From NCBI GenBank assembly GCA_009746045.1, contig RPFO01000412.1, positions 200,001-255,650 of the forward strand: a stretch of DNA of 55,650 bases, in the 5' to 3' direction. A program made the translations under genes and the position numbers. Numbering within the stretch: the first letter of the stretch is position 1; each line of letters starts with the position of its first letter. This DNA is from Mesostigma viride. Lineage: Eukaryota > Streptophyta > Mesostigmatophyceae > Mesostigmatales > Mesostigmataceae. Positions 11,006-21,159 of this stretch are shown one piece after another. Under the pieces are notes generated by a model, which worked only from the letters and a program-made list of their open reading frames with translations, searched no databases and was not told the DNA's origin.

Positions 11006-11554
11006 TGTTACGTCGCGTAACAATCTGTCTCAGTTACGGACGTAAATTAGGACCTTTGCCTCAGTCGTTCTTAGGTTTACGTGTAGTTAGGACCTTTTGG
11101 CCGGTCGGTACCGGGCCTTGTGACGTGGCAATTGTACAGTATGGTGGTTCGGTGTAGTCGCGCCGCGCTGCGTACTTTAGTAGTGGTCCTTTTATCCTCC
11201 GTGTGAACCTTGTGGACATGCGTTGGTCCTGTAGGCAAGGGTCGATGTCGGCCCGAGCATACACGAAGGTCGGCGATCATTTATGCAGCAGTTGCCCTTC
11301 GTGAATCGCACCCGGCGTGTGTTAATGAATTAGCACATATTAGCTAGGGTCATGGCAGTGTAGTATTGTTTCCTTCGTAGTACCCTGGTTTTATTCGGTA
11401 CATGGCGTATTATAATAGAATGCATTGAGAGCAGAGTCGTCGCGTCCTAGGTCTCATAGCCAATATAGCTCCTCACTCCTAGGTATGTGCATCCTCACTA
11501 GTTTAGGTACGGTTAGGCGAGGTGTTTGGGATAGAGTAGAGCCAGGGCGTAACA
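11006..11554 (+). repeat. G1 5' LTR
   Basis: 549 bp, ending in the inverted termini TGTTACG/CGTAACA. The first 18 bases also form a small dyad, GTTACG-TCG-CGTAAC. It is followed one base later by TGGTAGCGGAGG, a plausible primer binding site (11556-11567). Confidence 0.95.
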
Positions 11555-11555
11555 A

Positions 11556-11567
11556 TGGTAGCGGAGG
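11556..11567 (+). promoter_or_regulatory. Candidate primer binding site of G1
   Basis: TGGTAGCGGAGG one base after the LTR. The G2 counterpart is TGGAATCGGAGG. TGG start and position fit a tRNA-primed minus-strand start, but I cannot name the tRNA. Confidence 0.45.
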
Positions 11568-12074
11568 TTTAGGTAGACGCGACGAAGTTCCCTTGCAACC
11601 CTATACGCCAGAGGCCTTCCGCGGCCAGGGCACAGAAGAAGACAACCTCTTGCATGACAGGTAATGGGCGGGTCGCCTGCAAGCTAGGGGGGTAGTGCTG
11701 CCCGACTCGGGACACGCCCTGCCTAGAAGTTAGACCTGCTCAAAGCGGATGAACTCCTCACGTAGCTAGTAGTTCCTTCTCCTTTTCCTTCTGTTTTTTC
11801 CTTAGGGTGTTGTTTTATTGTCGTAGATACTGGGTGATGGTTTCCTTTCAGCGTTAGTGAGACGTCTAGCGTCTTTGTAGGCTCCACCTCTTTTTCGTGC
11901 TGCTGCTTATTAGGCGGCCGCACTCGCAGAACCGGCTCAGTGGGTCGGTGACTTAGGACCACGAGCGCTGGACCCTTGCAGCCCTCGTGATTTTGGTGAT
12001 CCAGATACCTCAGCTAAGTCGCCTACTCCTCATTCGCCTTACGTGACTCCTCAAGACCTACCAGGTGCGTTAAC

Positions 12075-12480
12075 ATGAGCCAGCGACGTTCTTTTCCTGC
12101 TCCTTCTCATTCGACTAGTAATAATAGCTTAGCGAAATAAGTACTACGTAGTTATTACCCCTCAATGGGCATCTATTTTCTTATCGTGGGCCGATGCTAG
12201 GAAGTTCGTTTAGTCGCGTACATATAATGTCTCCAAATATATAAGAAGTTTATGTCCTTTGAAGAAGCTCAGACCTACCTTTTAACTCATAGTGAATCAG
12301 ATGTGGGCCTCCATTCTCGTCCTGCTCCTCTTGCTCGCCCTTCGGTAGATAGCCTTGTTTTTGTTACACCACCTCCATCTCCCCCTCGTCCTACGGTGTC
12401 ATCCTAGCTCCTCTAGTGTAGATACTCCTCTCACCTTAGAGTTTGGTTCCCTATCCATTACTGTGGTAAAAAAGGATTGA
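12075..12480 (+). pseudogene. G1 hybrid-binding (viroplasmin/RNase H1 N-terminal) ORF, broken
   Basis: This is the counterpart of the intact 130-codon ORF of G2 at 38412-38804. The start MSQRR and the end (TLEFGSLSITVVKKD) are preserved. In-frame stops now interrupt it just before the conserved tyrosines (near 12137) and near 12210, and further changes scramble the region before 12420. The family binds RNA-DNA hybrids or double-stranded RNA (see the G2 entry). Loss in G1 together with other damage suggests that this copy needs helper functions. Confidence 0.75.
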
Positions 12481-12598
12481 TTTTACTTGCTTTCCTTGCT
12501 TAGGACATTAAAGGTTTTTCCTTTTGCCTTCCTTGCTTTAATTTAGGTTTTTACCCTTTGTCTTAGGGCGATTTTCATTGTTTTCCTCATAATTAAAC

Positions 12599-12640
12599 AT
12601 GGATCCAGTGGGTGGAGAGATGTCACCTATACCTACCGCA

Positions 12641-12725
<85 letters not shown>

Positions 12726-12728
12726 TAC

Positions 12729-12819
<91 letters not shown>

Positions 12820-14310
12820 CAACAACAATACTCGTGGTAATAGACGGGACTCCTTGGAAACGGTACACCACCTCACTCCTCCAGGTAACCTGCGTACCTC
12901 ACCTCCTTCCCCTACCACTGGTGGTCGTCGTCGTTCCTCTGTTACCCCTCCTATACCTTTGAACAACGTATGCATGTCAGATTTAGTGACGACCCCTCTT
13001 TTACCCTGATCGAACCAGGCCCCTGCCCCTCCTGCAACCTTGGCTCAACCCTCAATTAGGTCCTCACTCCCTGACAATGCTTCTAGGCCTCCTCCTCACC
13101 CTGTTCCTTCCATCCCTGCTTATAACACGGGTCGTACCTCTGCCCCTGTAGGCCCTTCTGGCCGCCCTAGTGCAGTTCCCTTTCATCCTCCTGCTTCTTG
13201 GTCCTACCCTGACACGGCCTACGAGGCTGCCCAGGTCCCTTCCCGCATTGCAGAGTTAGAAGTTAATAGTGATTTCAGCACCATGCCTCTAGATGACAGA
13301 AATTATTATCATTTTGCCTACTCCTCCTGTGAACCATATACTGTCCCCTTCTCCTATGGGCATCAGCCTGAAACGGTGGCCCCTTCTAGACCCCTATCCA
13401 AAACCTTTCCTCTTCCTTCTTTCTATCCCTCTTATGTAGCAGTAGAAGACAGTGGTCCCATGGGTAGATCTGATCCTTCCCATCCTCCTAAGCCCCTTGC
13501 TCTTCCCCTCTTTGCTAACCTTCCCAAGTTCGATGTCAAGTCTTCCCCTTAACAGTTTTTCACTTTTATTATGCTGCTTACCCAGAACACCGAGTCGTGG
13601 CAAAATCATAATAGATGGCATCTCCCTGATGCTGTTTTAGTCCCTCACTATCTTACTACCTGTATCACCCCTGAGCTTGCTAACCTCATTCAGTGTGAAT
13701 CCTTGGCCTCCCATGCCTACCCTAACTCAGTAGCAGAATCATTATTTTTTAATTAGAGAGTCATCTAGTTCCTCCTGATGCAGATTGGCAGGATCGATTA
13801 GCCTTTGGTACTCTGCAGCAAGGTACTAAATCGTTTAAGGAGTATTTGATGCAGCAGAATTTGATGCATAGATGCATGGTACGTATTAGGGATTTGTCGG
13901 GCGCAGAAGTACGTGCTCGTTTCCTTCAAGGCCTCAGTAGACCCTTATTACGTGAGGTAAAACGCCAGTTCTCTGCCTACCGTTTCACTGATCTACCCCT
14001 CAAGCATGTGCGACAGCATCTATTAAGAGTAGCAGATTTCTTTACCGCTCCTCTTCCTACCCATCTCCTCCGTATTGCTGATTTTATGTATGCTCATGCT
14101 CCTTTGTTGTGTACTAGGGTCCATAACCTTGTCCTCACTCCTGAAGAAGAAGAGGCATATGTAGAAGAATTAGATATTTGTGTTACAGATATATCTGCAT
14201 TGGATGTGTCTCACATCACGTGTTATCACTGTCATGAGGTGCATGGGCCATCATGAGGGGGAAGTGCCCCAAGTTCCTTTCTGGTGCTCCCCCTCATCCC
14301 GATGCTCGCC
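12599..14310 (+). pseudogene. gag: G1 gag, with poly-Thr/poly-Asn expansion, frameshifted
   Basis: Gag forms the particle that packages element RNA. The ORF starts MDPVGGEMSPIPT and runs into a long expansion of ACT then AAT/AAC triplets (12639-12829) read as Thr, Ile and Asn. A Pro/Ser-rich stretch follows, then LPKFDV near 13527, the usual lead-in to the gag core, then core helices (HYLTTCITPELANLIQ near 13650, RFLQGLSRPLLREVKRQF near 13920). The zinc knuckle near 14220 (CYHCHEV) is destroyed by a net 4-bp insertion. G1 keeps about 400 bp of gag (about 13222-13619) that G2 lacks, so it is the better guide to the family gag. Confidence 0.85.
12639..12829 (+). repeat. (ACT)n-(AAT)n-(AAC)n triplet expansion in gag
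   Basis: Roughly thirty ACT units, then AAT units with one out-of-phase shift, then a few AAC. At the same place G2 has only a short AAT tract (38931-38966). The expansion stays in frame with gag. Confidence 0.95.
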
Positions 14311-14539
14311 CTCCTCGTACCCCTCAGCGTGCTCCTATTCGTCCCACTCCAGGACGCATCCCCTCAGCTACCCCTAGTAGGCTGAATGCTGTGCAGACAG
14401 GACCCTCAGGGTTCCCCTATGATAATCAGGCTCCTGCACCCTCTTCGCTCCCTCGTGACCCTCCAGCAGTGGCTTTTTCGCCAGGGTCTTCTTCGGGGTT
14501 AGTCCCAGTGGATGTGGGGGGGGAGGGGGAACAGTAGGC

Positions 14540-15046
14540 CTGTCAGCCGGGGGTAACCTGGACAGGTCCTTAGATAGTACCCCAGATAATAATTTTTGCC
14601 TGCCTGTTTTCATAACCTCTGTAGGAGCTGAATCATCCCTACCCTCAGAACGTGTTCGTCCTCTTATGTTTTTGAATGGCGGTTTAACCGTCCCTCACAC
14701 TGTTGTAGACCCCTTCTTGCATGCTGATGAACTTTTGAATGTCTCCGTGTTAGTAGTGGATAGCAGTGCGGCTAGCTCCTTTGTGAGCGAGGCCCTAGTT
14801 AGGCGTTTAGGACTAGTCCCTACCCCTCACACCAAACCTGTCACTGTCCATTATGTTGATGGTCGCACCAGTCATTCCCCGGGTACGGTATCCCTTCCCC
14901 TGGTTATACAAGGACGTACTGTCAACCTTACGGCCACTATAGGTCCTATCACTACCGCTGATGTATTATTAGGATTAGATTGGCACCAGGATAATAAGAT
15001 TACTATTAATTATAATACTATGGTCATCTGGTGCATGTCCAGATAG
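14540..15046 (+). pseudogene. pol: G1 aspartic protease segment, catalytic motif altered
   Basis: This matches the G2 protease region at 40270-40720. Where G2 has LVDSGAAS, G1 has VVDSSAAS after a 3-bp insertion, so the catalytic D-S/T-G triad is lost. The flap/core phrase LLGLDWHQDNKITIN is kept. A net 4-bp insertion (GCATG for T near 15031) ends the frame soon after. Confidence 0.8.
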
Positions 15047-15159
15047 TTCTTACTGGGTACCGGAACGTCATTATAGAGTAGAAAATTTATCCTTGGTAGA
15101 TATTACTCCTCCTACACCTGTCGATCCTCCTGTAAGACCTATCTATACCTGAAGTATTA

Positions 15160-15919
15160 ATGTCCAATGATGAATTGCGATCTGAACTAAACGAATATGG
15201 ATATTTATTATGTATGTTCCTCCAGCTAGAAGTACAGGAAATACCTATCCCTAATAATAGTGTGGATATAGATGTAAACACAGTAGATACCTTAGGGGTG
15301 GGATTTACTGAGAACGAACTAGTAAGATACATGGCTGTGATAGACTCCTCCAAAGTTTTCGAAGAAAAGACTCCTTCTTATCCTCCTCCTCGTTCTGTTT
15401 TACTACGTGTAGTAGTTATCAAAGACGGTGCCGTTCCTACGCATTCTTCGATGTACCGAATGGGCCCTACCGAGTTAAAGGAATTAAAACAGATTTTAGT
15501 GTCACTATTAGAAGCAGGATAAATAGAGCCTAGTAACTCCCCCTACTCTGACAGCTGGTGTCCTTTTAGTGCCTAAGCCAAATGGCAAGTTTCGTTTAGT
15601 TACCGATTATAGGAAGTTAAATGATATCACTGTGAAGTCTAAATATCCTCTACCTCGTATTGATGATAAGGTTAAAGGTTCCGCATGTTTCACCGTGTTG
15701 GATTGTGCAGATGGTTTTTGGCAACTGCGAATAGCGCCTGAGGATTGTCATAAAACTGCCTTTGCTACACCTTTTGGTCATTATCAGTCTAGAGTAGCTG
15801 CTATGGGACTCTGTAATTCTCCTGCTTCCTTCCAGATGTTGATGAATGAAGTGCTTAGGCCTGTTATGGGCAATTCTTACCTTCCCCAAGTGTCCTCTGA
15901 TTTTAAAAGATCCTTATAG
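15160..15919 (+). pseudogene. pol: G1 reverse transcriptase N-terminal half, truncated
   Basis: The segment contains the connector (MSNDELRSELNEYGYLL) and RT blocks (PKPNGKFRLVTDYRKLND near 15570, FTVLDCADGFWQLRIAPED near 15690, FGHYQSRVAAMGLCNSPASF near 15775). It stops at a deletion joined at GATCCTT (about 15909), where G2 has another 716 bp including the YLDD motif and most of RNase H. An IDD.FNKV segment near 15660 is also shortened by 6 bp. It cannot be catalytically active. Confidence 0.9.
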
Positions 15920-17130
15920 ATTAGTTATACAACGGACCATCGTCCCCTTACCCATCTCCTCTACCAACCTAACCTTACCCCTCGTCATGCGCGCTGGATG
16001 GAGTTCTTAGCACAATTTTCCCCTTTTAAACTTCAGTATGTTAAAGGTGTAGATAACATAGTGCCTGATGCCCTCTCCCGCCGCGTAGAGTACTTTAAAA
16101 TTGGATGTTCTCAATACTACTCTAGTGCCTACCACTCTTGGTGTCTCTCCTTATGGTGAACTGCCGGATGATGAACAATATACCTACCTGTTTCATACTG
16201 CTGTCCGTATGCCTGACCTCCTTTCTCACGTAGGACTCTCTCTCCCTTGTGAGGCCCTTCCTGTGGTCTCTGTGGGGGGAGAGGGGAAAAATAAAATTTC
16301 TATACCGCTTAGCCATATCGCGACTAGGTCAGGAAAGTCCTATGATAATATAGTCCCTCTAGGACCTCCCCTTCTCTTTGGCAAGGCGGTAGGCGACCTC
16401 TTTAAGCCTGATATAGATACTTCTATAGCGATGCCTACCTCTGATCTTGAACGCCTTATCAGTAGATTTACAGCCACTGAGCCGGAAGCTTTAGCTGCTA
16501 TTGCCTCCCATCCCCAACAGTTAGGTAAATACCCCTGTAATTAAGTTTGTAGGTGGATTTCTGTATGTGCAGTTAAAAGATTCTCCTCCTCAATGGCGCC
16601 TGTATGTCCCTCCTATCTGTCGCTCTTCATTGCTTTTTGAGTTGCATGATTTAGCTGCTCATCAGGGCGGTAAACGGGTACGAGATTTAGTAACCCGTTC
16701 CTACTACTGGCCCTCCCTCTTAAAGGATGTAGATGAATATGCTACCTAGGACCTGCCAATCCTGTCAGGAAATGAAACCTAGCAACGTAGGGCAGATAGC
16801 CGAGCCTAGAACCCTTCCTCCTGATCCCATCATGCCCTGGGATTCCCTTATGATCAATGGATTTTGTAGGACCTAAGTTTTAAAAAGAATGATAAGGGTA
16901 ATGCTCAGATCCTTGTGTTTGTAGATCGTTTTACGCGTATGTGCCATCTAGTGCCTTGACCTCACCGCACGCGATTGTGCCCGCCTATACCTCAATCATG
17001 TTTATAGATATCATGGTTTGAGTATAGACAGTTTATTTCTGACAAAGATAAATTATTTACCTCAGATTTTTGGCAGCAGTTCTTTGCTGCTATCGGTACT
17101 AAGGTCACCTTCGCTACCGCCTACCCCTCC
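15920..17130 (+). pseudogene. pol: G1 RNase H end and integrase, decayed
   Basis: After the deletion junction come the last RNase H motif (TDHRPLTHLL-like near 15940) and the VDNIVPDALSRR end near 16050. Next are the spacer, then integrase zinc-domain pieces (LHDLAAHQGGKRVRDL near 16640, RSYYWPSL near 16700) and core pieces up to about 17110. Frame breaks near 16541, 16742, 16856 and 16872 are each net 4-bp insertions relative to G2. At about 17125 the sequence jumps directly into the Pro/Ala-rich part of ORF3, so the integrase C-terminus and chromodomain are missing. Confidence 0.85.
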
Positions 17131-18654
17131 TGTTGCCTCAGCGACTGCGGCTTCGCCTGCGCCCGGCCCAGCGCGAGCCCTCGGTCGCTGCGGTTTTGTC
17201 TGCTGCTGCATGCGGCCCCTACGCCTCCTGCTGCCTCCGCGCCTGCGGTCGCCTTGCCTGTGCCTCCGCGTGAGTCTCCTGCCGCGGTGATTTCGCCCGC
17301 CGTCGCTGCTTCCGGGCCTTCCCAGGCTCCGTGACTCGCAGCCGTTGCGGGGCTTCTTTGGCGACACGAGTGGGCTGCCCAGGCTCTGGGAGGGGGGGCC
17401 CCCTCAGAGGATTCCAGTGCCGGACTGGAGTCTTGACAGCAGCCAGTTTTATGGTAAGGTGCCTGTCCCTACGGGCCCAATTTTCAACATGTGGCCCGAG
17501 GGTGCGCCTCCAGCGGAGGCCATGCCGTCATCTGCGGTTGTAGGTCCGTCGCGGCCTCCTGTGGTGCCGGCCCCCCCTCTGCGCCTGCACAGGATCCTAC
17601 CCCTAGCTGTTCCGGTTCCTGCCCCTTCGGGCACTCGCTCGCTGGCCACTGTTGTTAGGGCCAGCGGGTTTGATCAGCGCGCCCTCCGCGCTGCCGACTC
17701 CCTATACGGGAGTTGTCTCAGAGTGACCGGGAACGTGCCCCTTCTGTGGTACATCTTACGCCGGAGTCGCGAGATTCGGCCGTTCCCGGATATGGTATGT
17801 CAGCGATTGCGTGCCGTCAGCGTGACCTTCCGCGCGTCGCCCCGGAGCTGTCCATTTCACCCATGTCCTATGGACGGGTTTTCCCAGGTGTGTCGGGCGC
17901 CTAGGGACCGTAACCTACCCATTGACACCGATCGGCCTCCTTTTGACATGGTTATTGTAGCTGATCCCGTGTACCAGGGCGAGATTCTGGTTCGTCGCCT
18001 CCTCTACCGCTGGGCGAGGCGTCCTAACGACTTGGACACCTACGGTGGTTACCAGTGGGCTTACCCTCTGCCTCTGGGCATGGCTTTGGATGCCCTCACG
18101 GTCGAGTACCCTGCCGCGCCTGGTGCTACGTATGGTGCGGTGCACCTGCAGCCCATCCTGGAGTGGGATGCCCGCCGCCCAGTGCCTCTTCCGGGCCAGG
18201 GCCTGGACTCCCGCGGTCACCCTCCCCCTCGGGCTAGTGAGTATTTAGAGACTTTCGGGTCGCGACAGTGTGCGCGCCGGTGGCGTTCTCGTGAGATCCG
18301 GCACATCCGATTGTGGCCGGCCAGCGTGGAGCCTCTGTTAGATCTGTTCTTCCCGACGGGTCTGCGTCACCGGATCCAGTATCAGCACCTACTCCTTCGG
18401 GCCTTCTGTTGATCGCTGTAGAGCCTTTCCTTCGGCTTTTTGCCTGTGGCTTCTTGGACTGGGCTCGGGGCCAGGTGGTCCTAACTCAGCATAGGTACTA
18501 CTGGGCCTTCCTGGGCCTCTTTCCTGACGGCGTTTGGGCCGATGTTTTCCTCACTGTAGATAGGCATGATAACGCGGATGATGTGGCTCACTACCATGCA
18601 TATCTGGATGTCCTGATGGCCTCGCGTGGTACTTACCAGACTGATGGCAACTAG
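17131..18654 (+). pseudogene. G1 ORF3, unknown protein in env position (partial)
   Basis: It matches the G2 ORF3 C-terminal two thirds: LWEGGPPQRIPVPDWSLD near 17388, PTGPIFNMWPEGAP near 17465, a Pro-rich linker, RPPFDMVIVADPVYQGEI near 17935, the W-rich end (DWARGQVVLTQHRYYW near 18455) and the stop at 18652-18654. The start was lost with the deletion at about 17130, and frameshifts fall near 17710, 17870 and 18390. It has no retroviral env hallmarks: no signal peptide, no cleavage site and no clear membrane anchor. Conservation in two copies shows that it is a real family gene; function unknown. Confidence 0.75.
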
Positions 18655-18659
18655 ACAGC

Positions 18660-19017
18660 AGAGGGCCTTAGGCCCGACCTGAGGGTGTTGTCCCTCCGGT
18701 ATATAGAGTCGCCCTCATATTCTGGCCAGTTGGTTGGTCGTTCTTGGTCCCGGGTGTTGACATTGTTCACTCTGTGTGTCCTGCCCAGTGCCGGACGTCC
18801 CTCCCGGCAAGGCCTCCGTGCCAGGCAGTTAGGGGAACCTCCCACCAGGCTTGGTGCTGGCTAACCCTACACCACTCGGGGTGGAACCGAGTTAACATGT
18901 TGGTGCTTTGTACCTTGGATGGCCTGTCGATTGTGTTGGATTTGTGTTGGGTGCGTTAGGATATTCCTAGCTCTTGGTTTCCTCCCTGTGCGTAGGGAGA
19001 GGGCTCCCTACCTTTGT
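18660..19017 (+). promoter_or_regulatory. G1 conserved 3' module between ORF3 and PPT
   Basis: An 80-bp block starting near 18660 with a GGCC-TTA-GGCC dyad and a TATATAGA phrase is nearly identical in G2 at 46713-46795. Farther on, GGGAACCTCCCACCAGGCTT is shared. A perfect hairpin GTAGGGAG-AGGG-CTCCCTAC sits about 10 bp before the polypurine tract. This conservation outside ORFs suggests a role in RNA packaging, 3'-end formation or plus-strand priming (inference). Confidence 0.5.
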
Positions 19018-19028
19018 GGGGGGGGAGG
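19018..19028 (+). promoter_or_regulatory. G1 polypurine tract
   Basis: A G-run ending GGAGG directly abuts the 3' LTR start (TGTTACG at 19029), the position of the plus-strand primer. Confidence 0.85.
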
Positions 19029-19374
19029 TGTTACGTCGCGTAACAATCTGTCTCAGTTACGGACGTAAATTAGGGCCTTTGCCTCAGTCGTTCTTAGGTT
19101 TACGTGTAGTTAGGACCTTTTGGCCGGTCGGTACCGGGCCTTGTGACGTGGCAATTGTACAGTATGGTGGTTCGGTGCAGTCGCGCCGCGCTGCGTACTT
19201 TAGTAGTGGTCCTTTTATCCTCCGTGTGAACCTTGTGGACATGCGTTGGTCCTGTAGGCAAGGGTCGATGTCGGCCCGAGCATACACGAAGGTCGGCGAT
19301 CATTTATGCAGCAGTTGCCCTTCGTGAATCGCACCCGGCGTGTGTTAATGAATTAGCACATATTAGCTAGGGTC
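19029..19374 (+). repeat. G1 3' LTR, left part
   Basis: Nearly identical to 11006-11351 of the 5' LTR. It is interrupted after GCTAGGGTC by the RLE-type LINE. The remainder is at 25641-25844. Confidence 0.95.
19358..19374. repeat. 17-bp target site duplication, left copy
   Basis: ACATATTAGCTAGGGTC stands here and at 25624-25640. The uninterrupted 5' LTR has it only once, so it was duplicated when the LINE inserted. Confidence 0.95.
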
Positions 19375-20224
19375 GGCAGGCGGTACCACCATTCCGTGGC
19401 AGCTTGGCCCAGTTTGCTACCGGCTGGCACACGTTTTCAGTGAATTTTGGGCTCCAGATTTAAATGCAACGTGCGGTTTGAGGCAGGGGAAAACATGCGT
19501 GGACGATAGGAATTATAGCACCGGCGGGCTTCAAAGTGCCGGACGGCAGGCGGTACCACCATTCCGTGGCAGCTTGGCCCAGTTTGCTACCGGCTGGCAC
19601 ACGTTTTCAGTGAATTTTGGGCTCCAGATTTAAATGCAACGTGCGGTTTGAGGCAGGGGAAAACATGCGTGGACGATAGGAATTATAGCACCGGCGGGCT
19701 TCAAAGTGCCGGACGGCAGGCGGTACCACCATTCCGTGGCAGCTTGGCCCAGTTTGCTACCGGCTGGCACACGTTTTCAGTGAATTTTGGGCTCCAGATT
19801 TAAATGCAACGTGCGGTTTGAGGCAGGGGAAAACATGCGTGGACGATAGGAATTATAGCACCGGCGGGCTTCAAAGTGCCGGACGGCAGGCGGTACCACC
19901 ATTCCGTGGCAGCTTGGCCCAGTTTGCTACCGGCTGGCACACGTTTTCAGTGAATTTTGGGCTCCAGATTTAAATGCAACGTGCGGTTTGAGGCAGGGGA
20001 AAACATGCGTGGACGATAGGAATTATAGCACCGGCGGGCTTCAAAGTGCCGGACGGCAGGCGGTACCACCATTCCGTGGCAGCTTGGCCCAGTTTGCTAC
20101 CGGCTGGCACACGTTTTCAGTGAATTTTGGGCTCCAGATTTAAATGCAACGTGCGGTTTGAGGCAGGGGAAAACATGCGTGGACGATAGGAATTATAGCA
20201 CCGGCGGGCTTCAAAGTGCCGGAC
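19375..20224 (+). repeat. Five tandem 170-bp repeats (LINE 5' monomers)
   Basis: Units start at 19375, 19545, 19715, 19885 and 20055 and look identical. They form the 5' end of the LINE. By analogy with the tandem 5' monomers of mouse L1, each may carry promoter activity, so that a transcript started in one monomer keeps downstream copies. That role is inference. Confidence 0.97.
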
Positions 20225-20233
20225 GGCCGCGCG

Positions 20234-20285
20234 TTGGGGGGCTGCCGCCCCCCAAACCCCCCGCGTGGGGGGCTCCGCCCCCCAC
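20234..20285. promoter_or_regulatory. Two adjacent GC-rich hairpins in the LINE leader
   Basis: TTGGGGGG-CTGCCG-CCCCCCAA (20234-20255) and GTGGGGGG-CTCCG-CCCCCCAC (20265-20285) lie between the last monomer and the ORF. They would be very stable in RNA and could shape translation start or RNA processing. Confidence 0.6.
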
Positions 20286-20332
20286 ACCCCCCGCCCCCCC
20301 CTCGGTGGCTGCCACGCCTGCCCTGATTGTTC

Positions 20333-21159
20333 ATGGACGACCCACGACCCCCTTCGCCCAACGGCTCCCCCGCTCCCCGGTTGGCGCCTCGGCGGTCCTC
20401 TCGGCTTGCGGCCCTTCTTGCGGAGGTGGGCGACCCGGCTGCGGGGGGCTCGGGCGCCCCGGTCTCCCCCTCCTTGGTCTGCGAGGTCTGCCGGAGCGGG
20501 CACCGCGGGCACCACATGTTAGTTTGTGATGCTTGCAATTCCGGGTGGCACTTGCAGTGTCTTACTCCCCGGCTCTACCGGGTCCCGCCGGGCTCCTGGA
20601 CGTGCCCGCGCTGTCCCCCCCGGCGGGCCCCCGGGCTGCCCTCCCCGCTGGGTGCTCCGGCCCCCTGCCCCGTGTGCCCCCCTGCCGAGGCCCTCGGGGC
20701 GGGCCGTGGCCTGCCCGATGGGGCCGCCGTTGCTCGGGCCCTGGCGCCCTCGGCCCCGGGGCCCCACCCGTCGCCTGGCCCCGCCGACGGGGGCGCGGCG
20801 CTGTCGCCTGGGCTGAGCCCGGCCGACCCCCGGCGGGCCTGGCGACCCCGGCGCCCGCCCCCGGCCCCTCGCTCCCCGACGCTCTGGCCTCCCTTCCCCC
20901 GGCCGCGGTTGGCCACCCAGCCGCCACCCCCGTCCTTGCCGCGTGGGACGGCGGCCCCCGGGCCCACGCGTTCACCTCGTGGCCGCCCTCGCACATTGTC
21001 GGCGTGGTGGGCCGCGCCACCTTTTCTTGGGCGTACTGCCCTTTGTTGCTGGACGCGGTCGGGCTCCAGGCCGCCTTCCCCTCGCTCCCTAGGCCCCCGG
21101 CCTTCCTGGCCCTAGTTGCGCAGGTGCGGGCGACATTTCTTTCCGCCGCCCCCCGGTGA
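20333..21159 (+). CDS. LINE ORF region, N-terminal part with PHD finger
   Basis: The ATG at 20333 is the first in frame after the hairpins (product starts MDDPRPPSPNG). At about 20478-20620 lies a complete C4HC3 PHD finger: C-x2-C-x11-C-x2-C-x4-H-x2-C-x14-C-x2-C, with the usual Gly-Ser-Trp before the last pair (PPGSWTCPRC). PHD fingers usually read histone H3 tails, so the element may target chromatin or marked histones (inference). A Cys pair (CPVC) follows, then a Pro/Ala/Arg-rich linker. The reading frame must shift by about 20800 to continue into a segment with hydrophobic periodicity (SWAYCPLLLDAVGLQAAFPS) up to 21159. The shift is either a sequencing indel or a true break. Confidence 0.8.

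Noticed and set aside
12538-12975. Minus-strand poly-Val/poly-Leu ORF
   Set aside because: Antisense reading of the triplet expansion in G1 gag.
19375-20224. CRISPR array or satellite
   Set aside because: The units are contiguous 170-bp copies without spacers and lie exactly at the 5' end of a LINE inside its TSDs.
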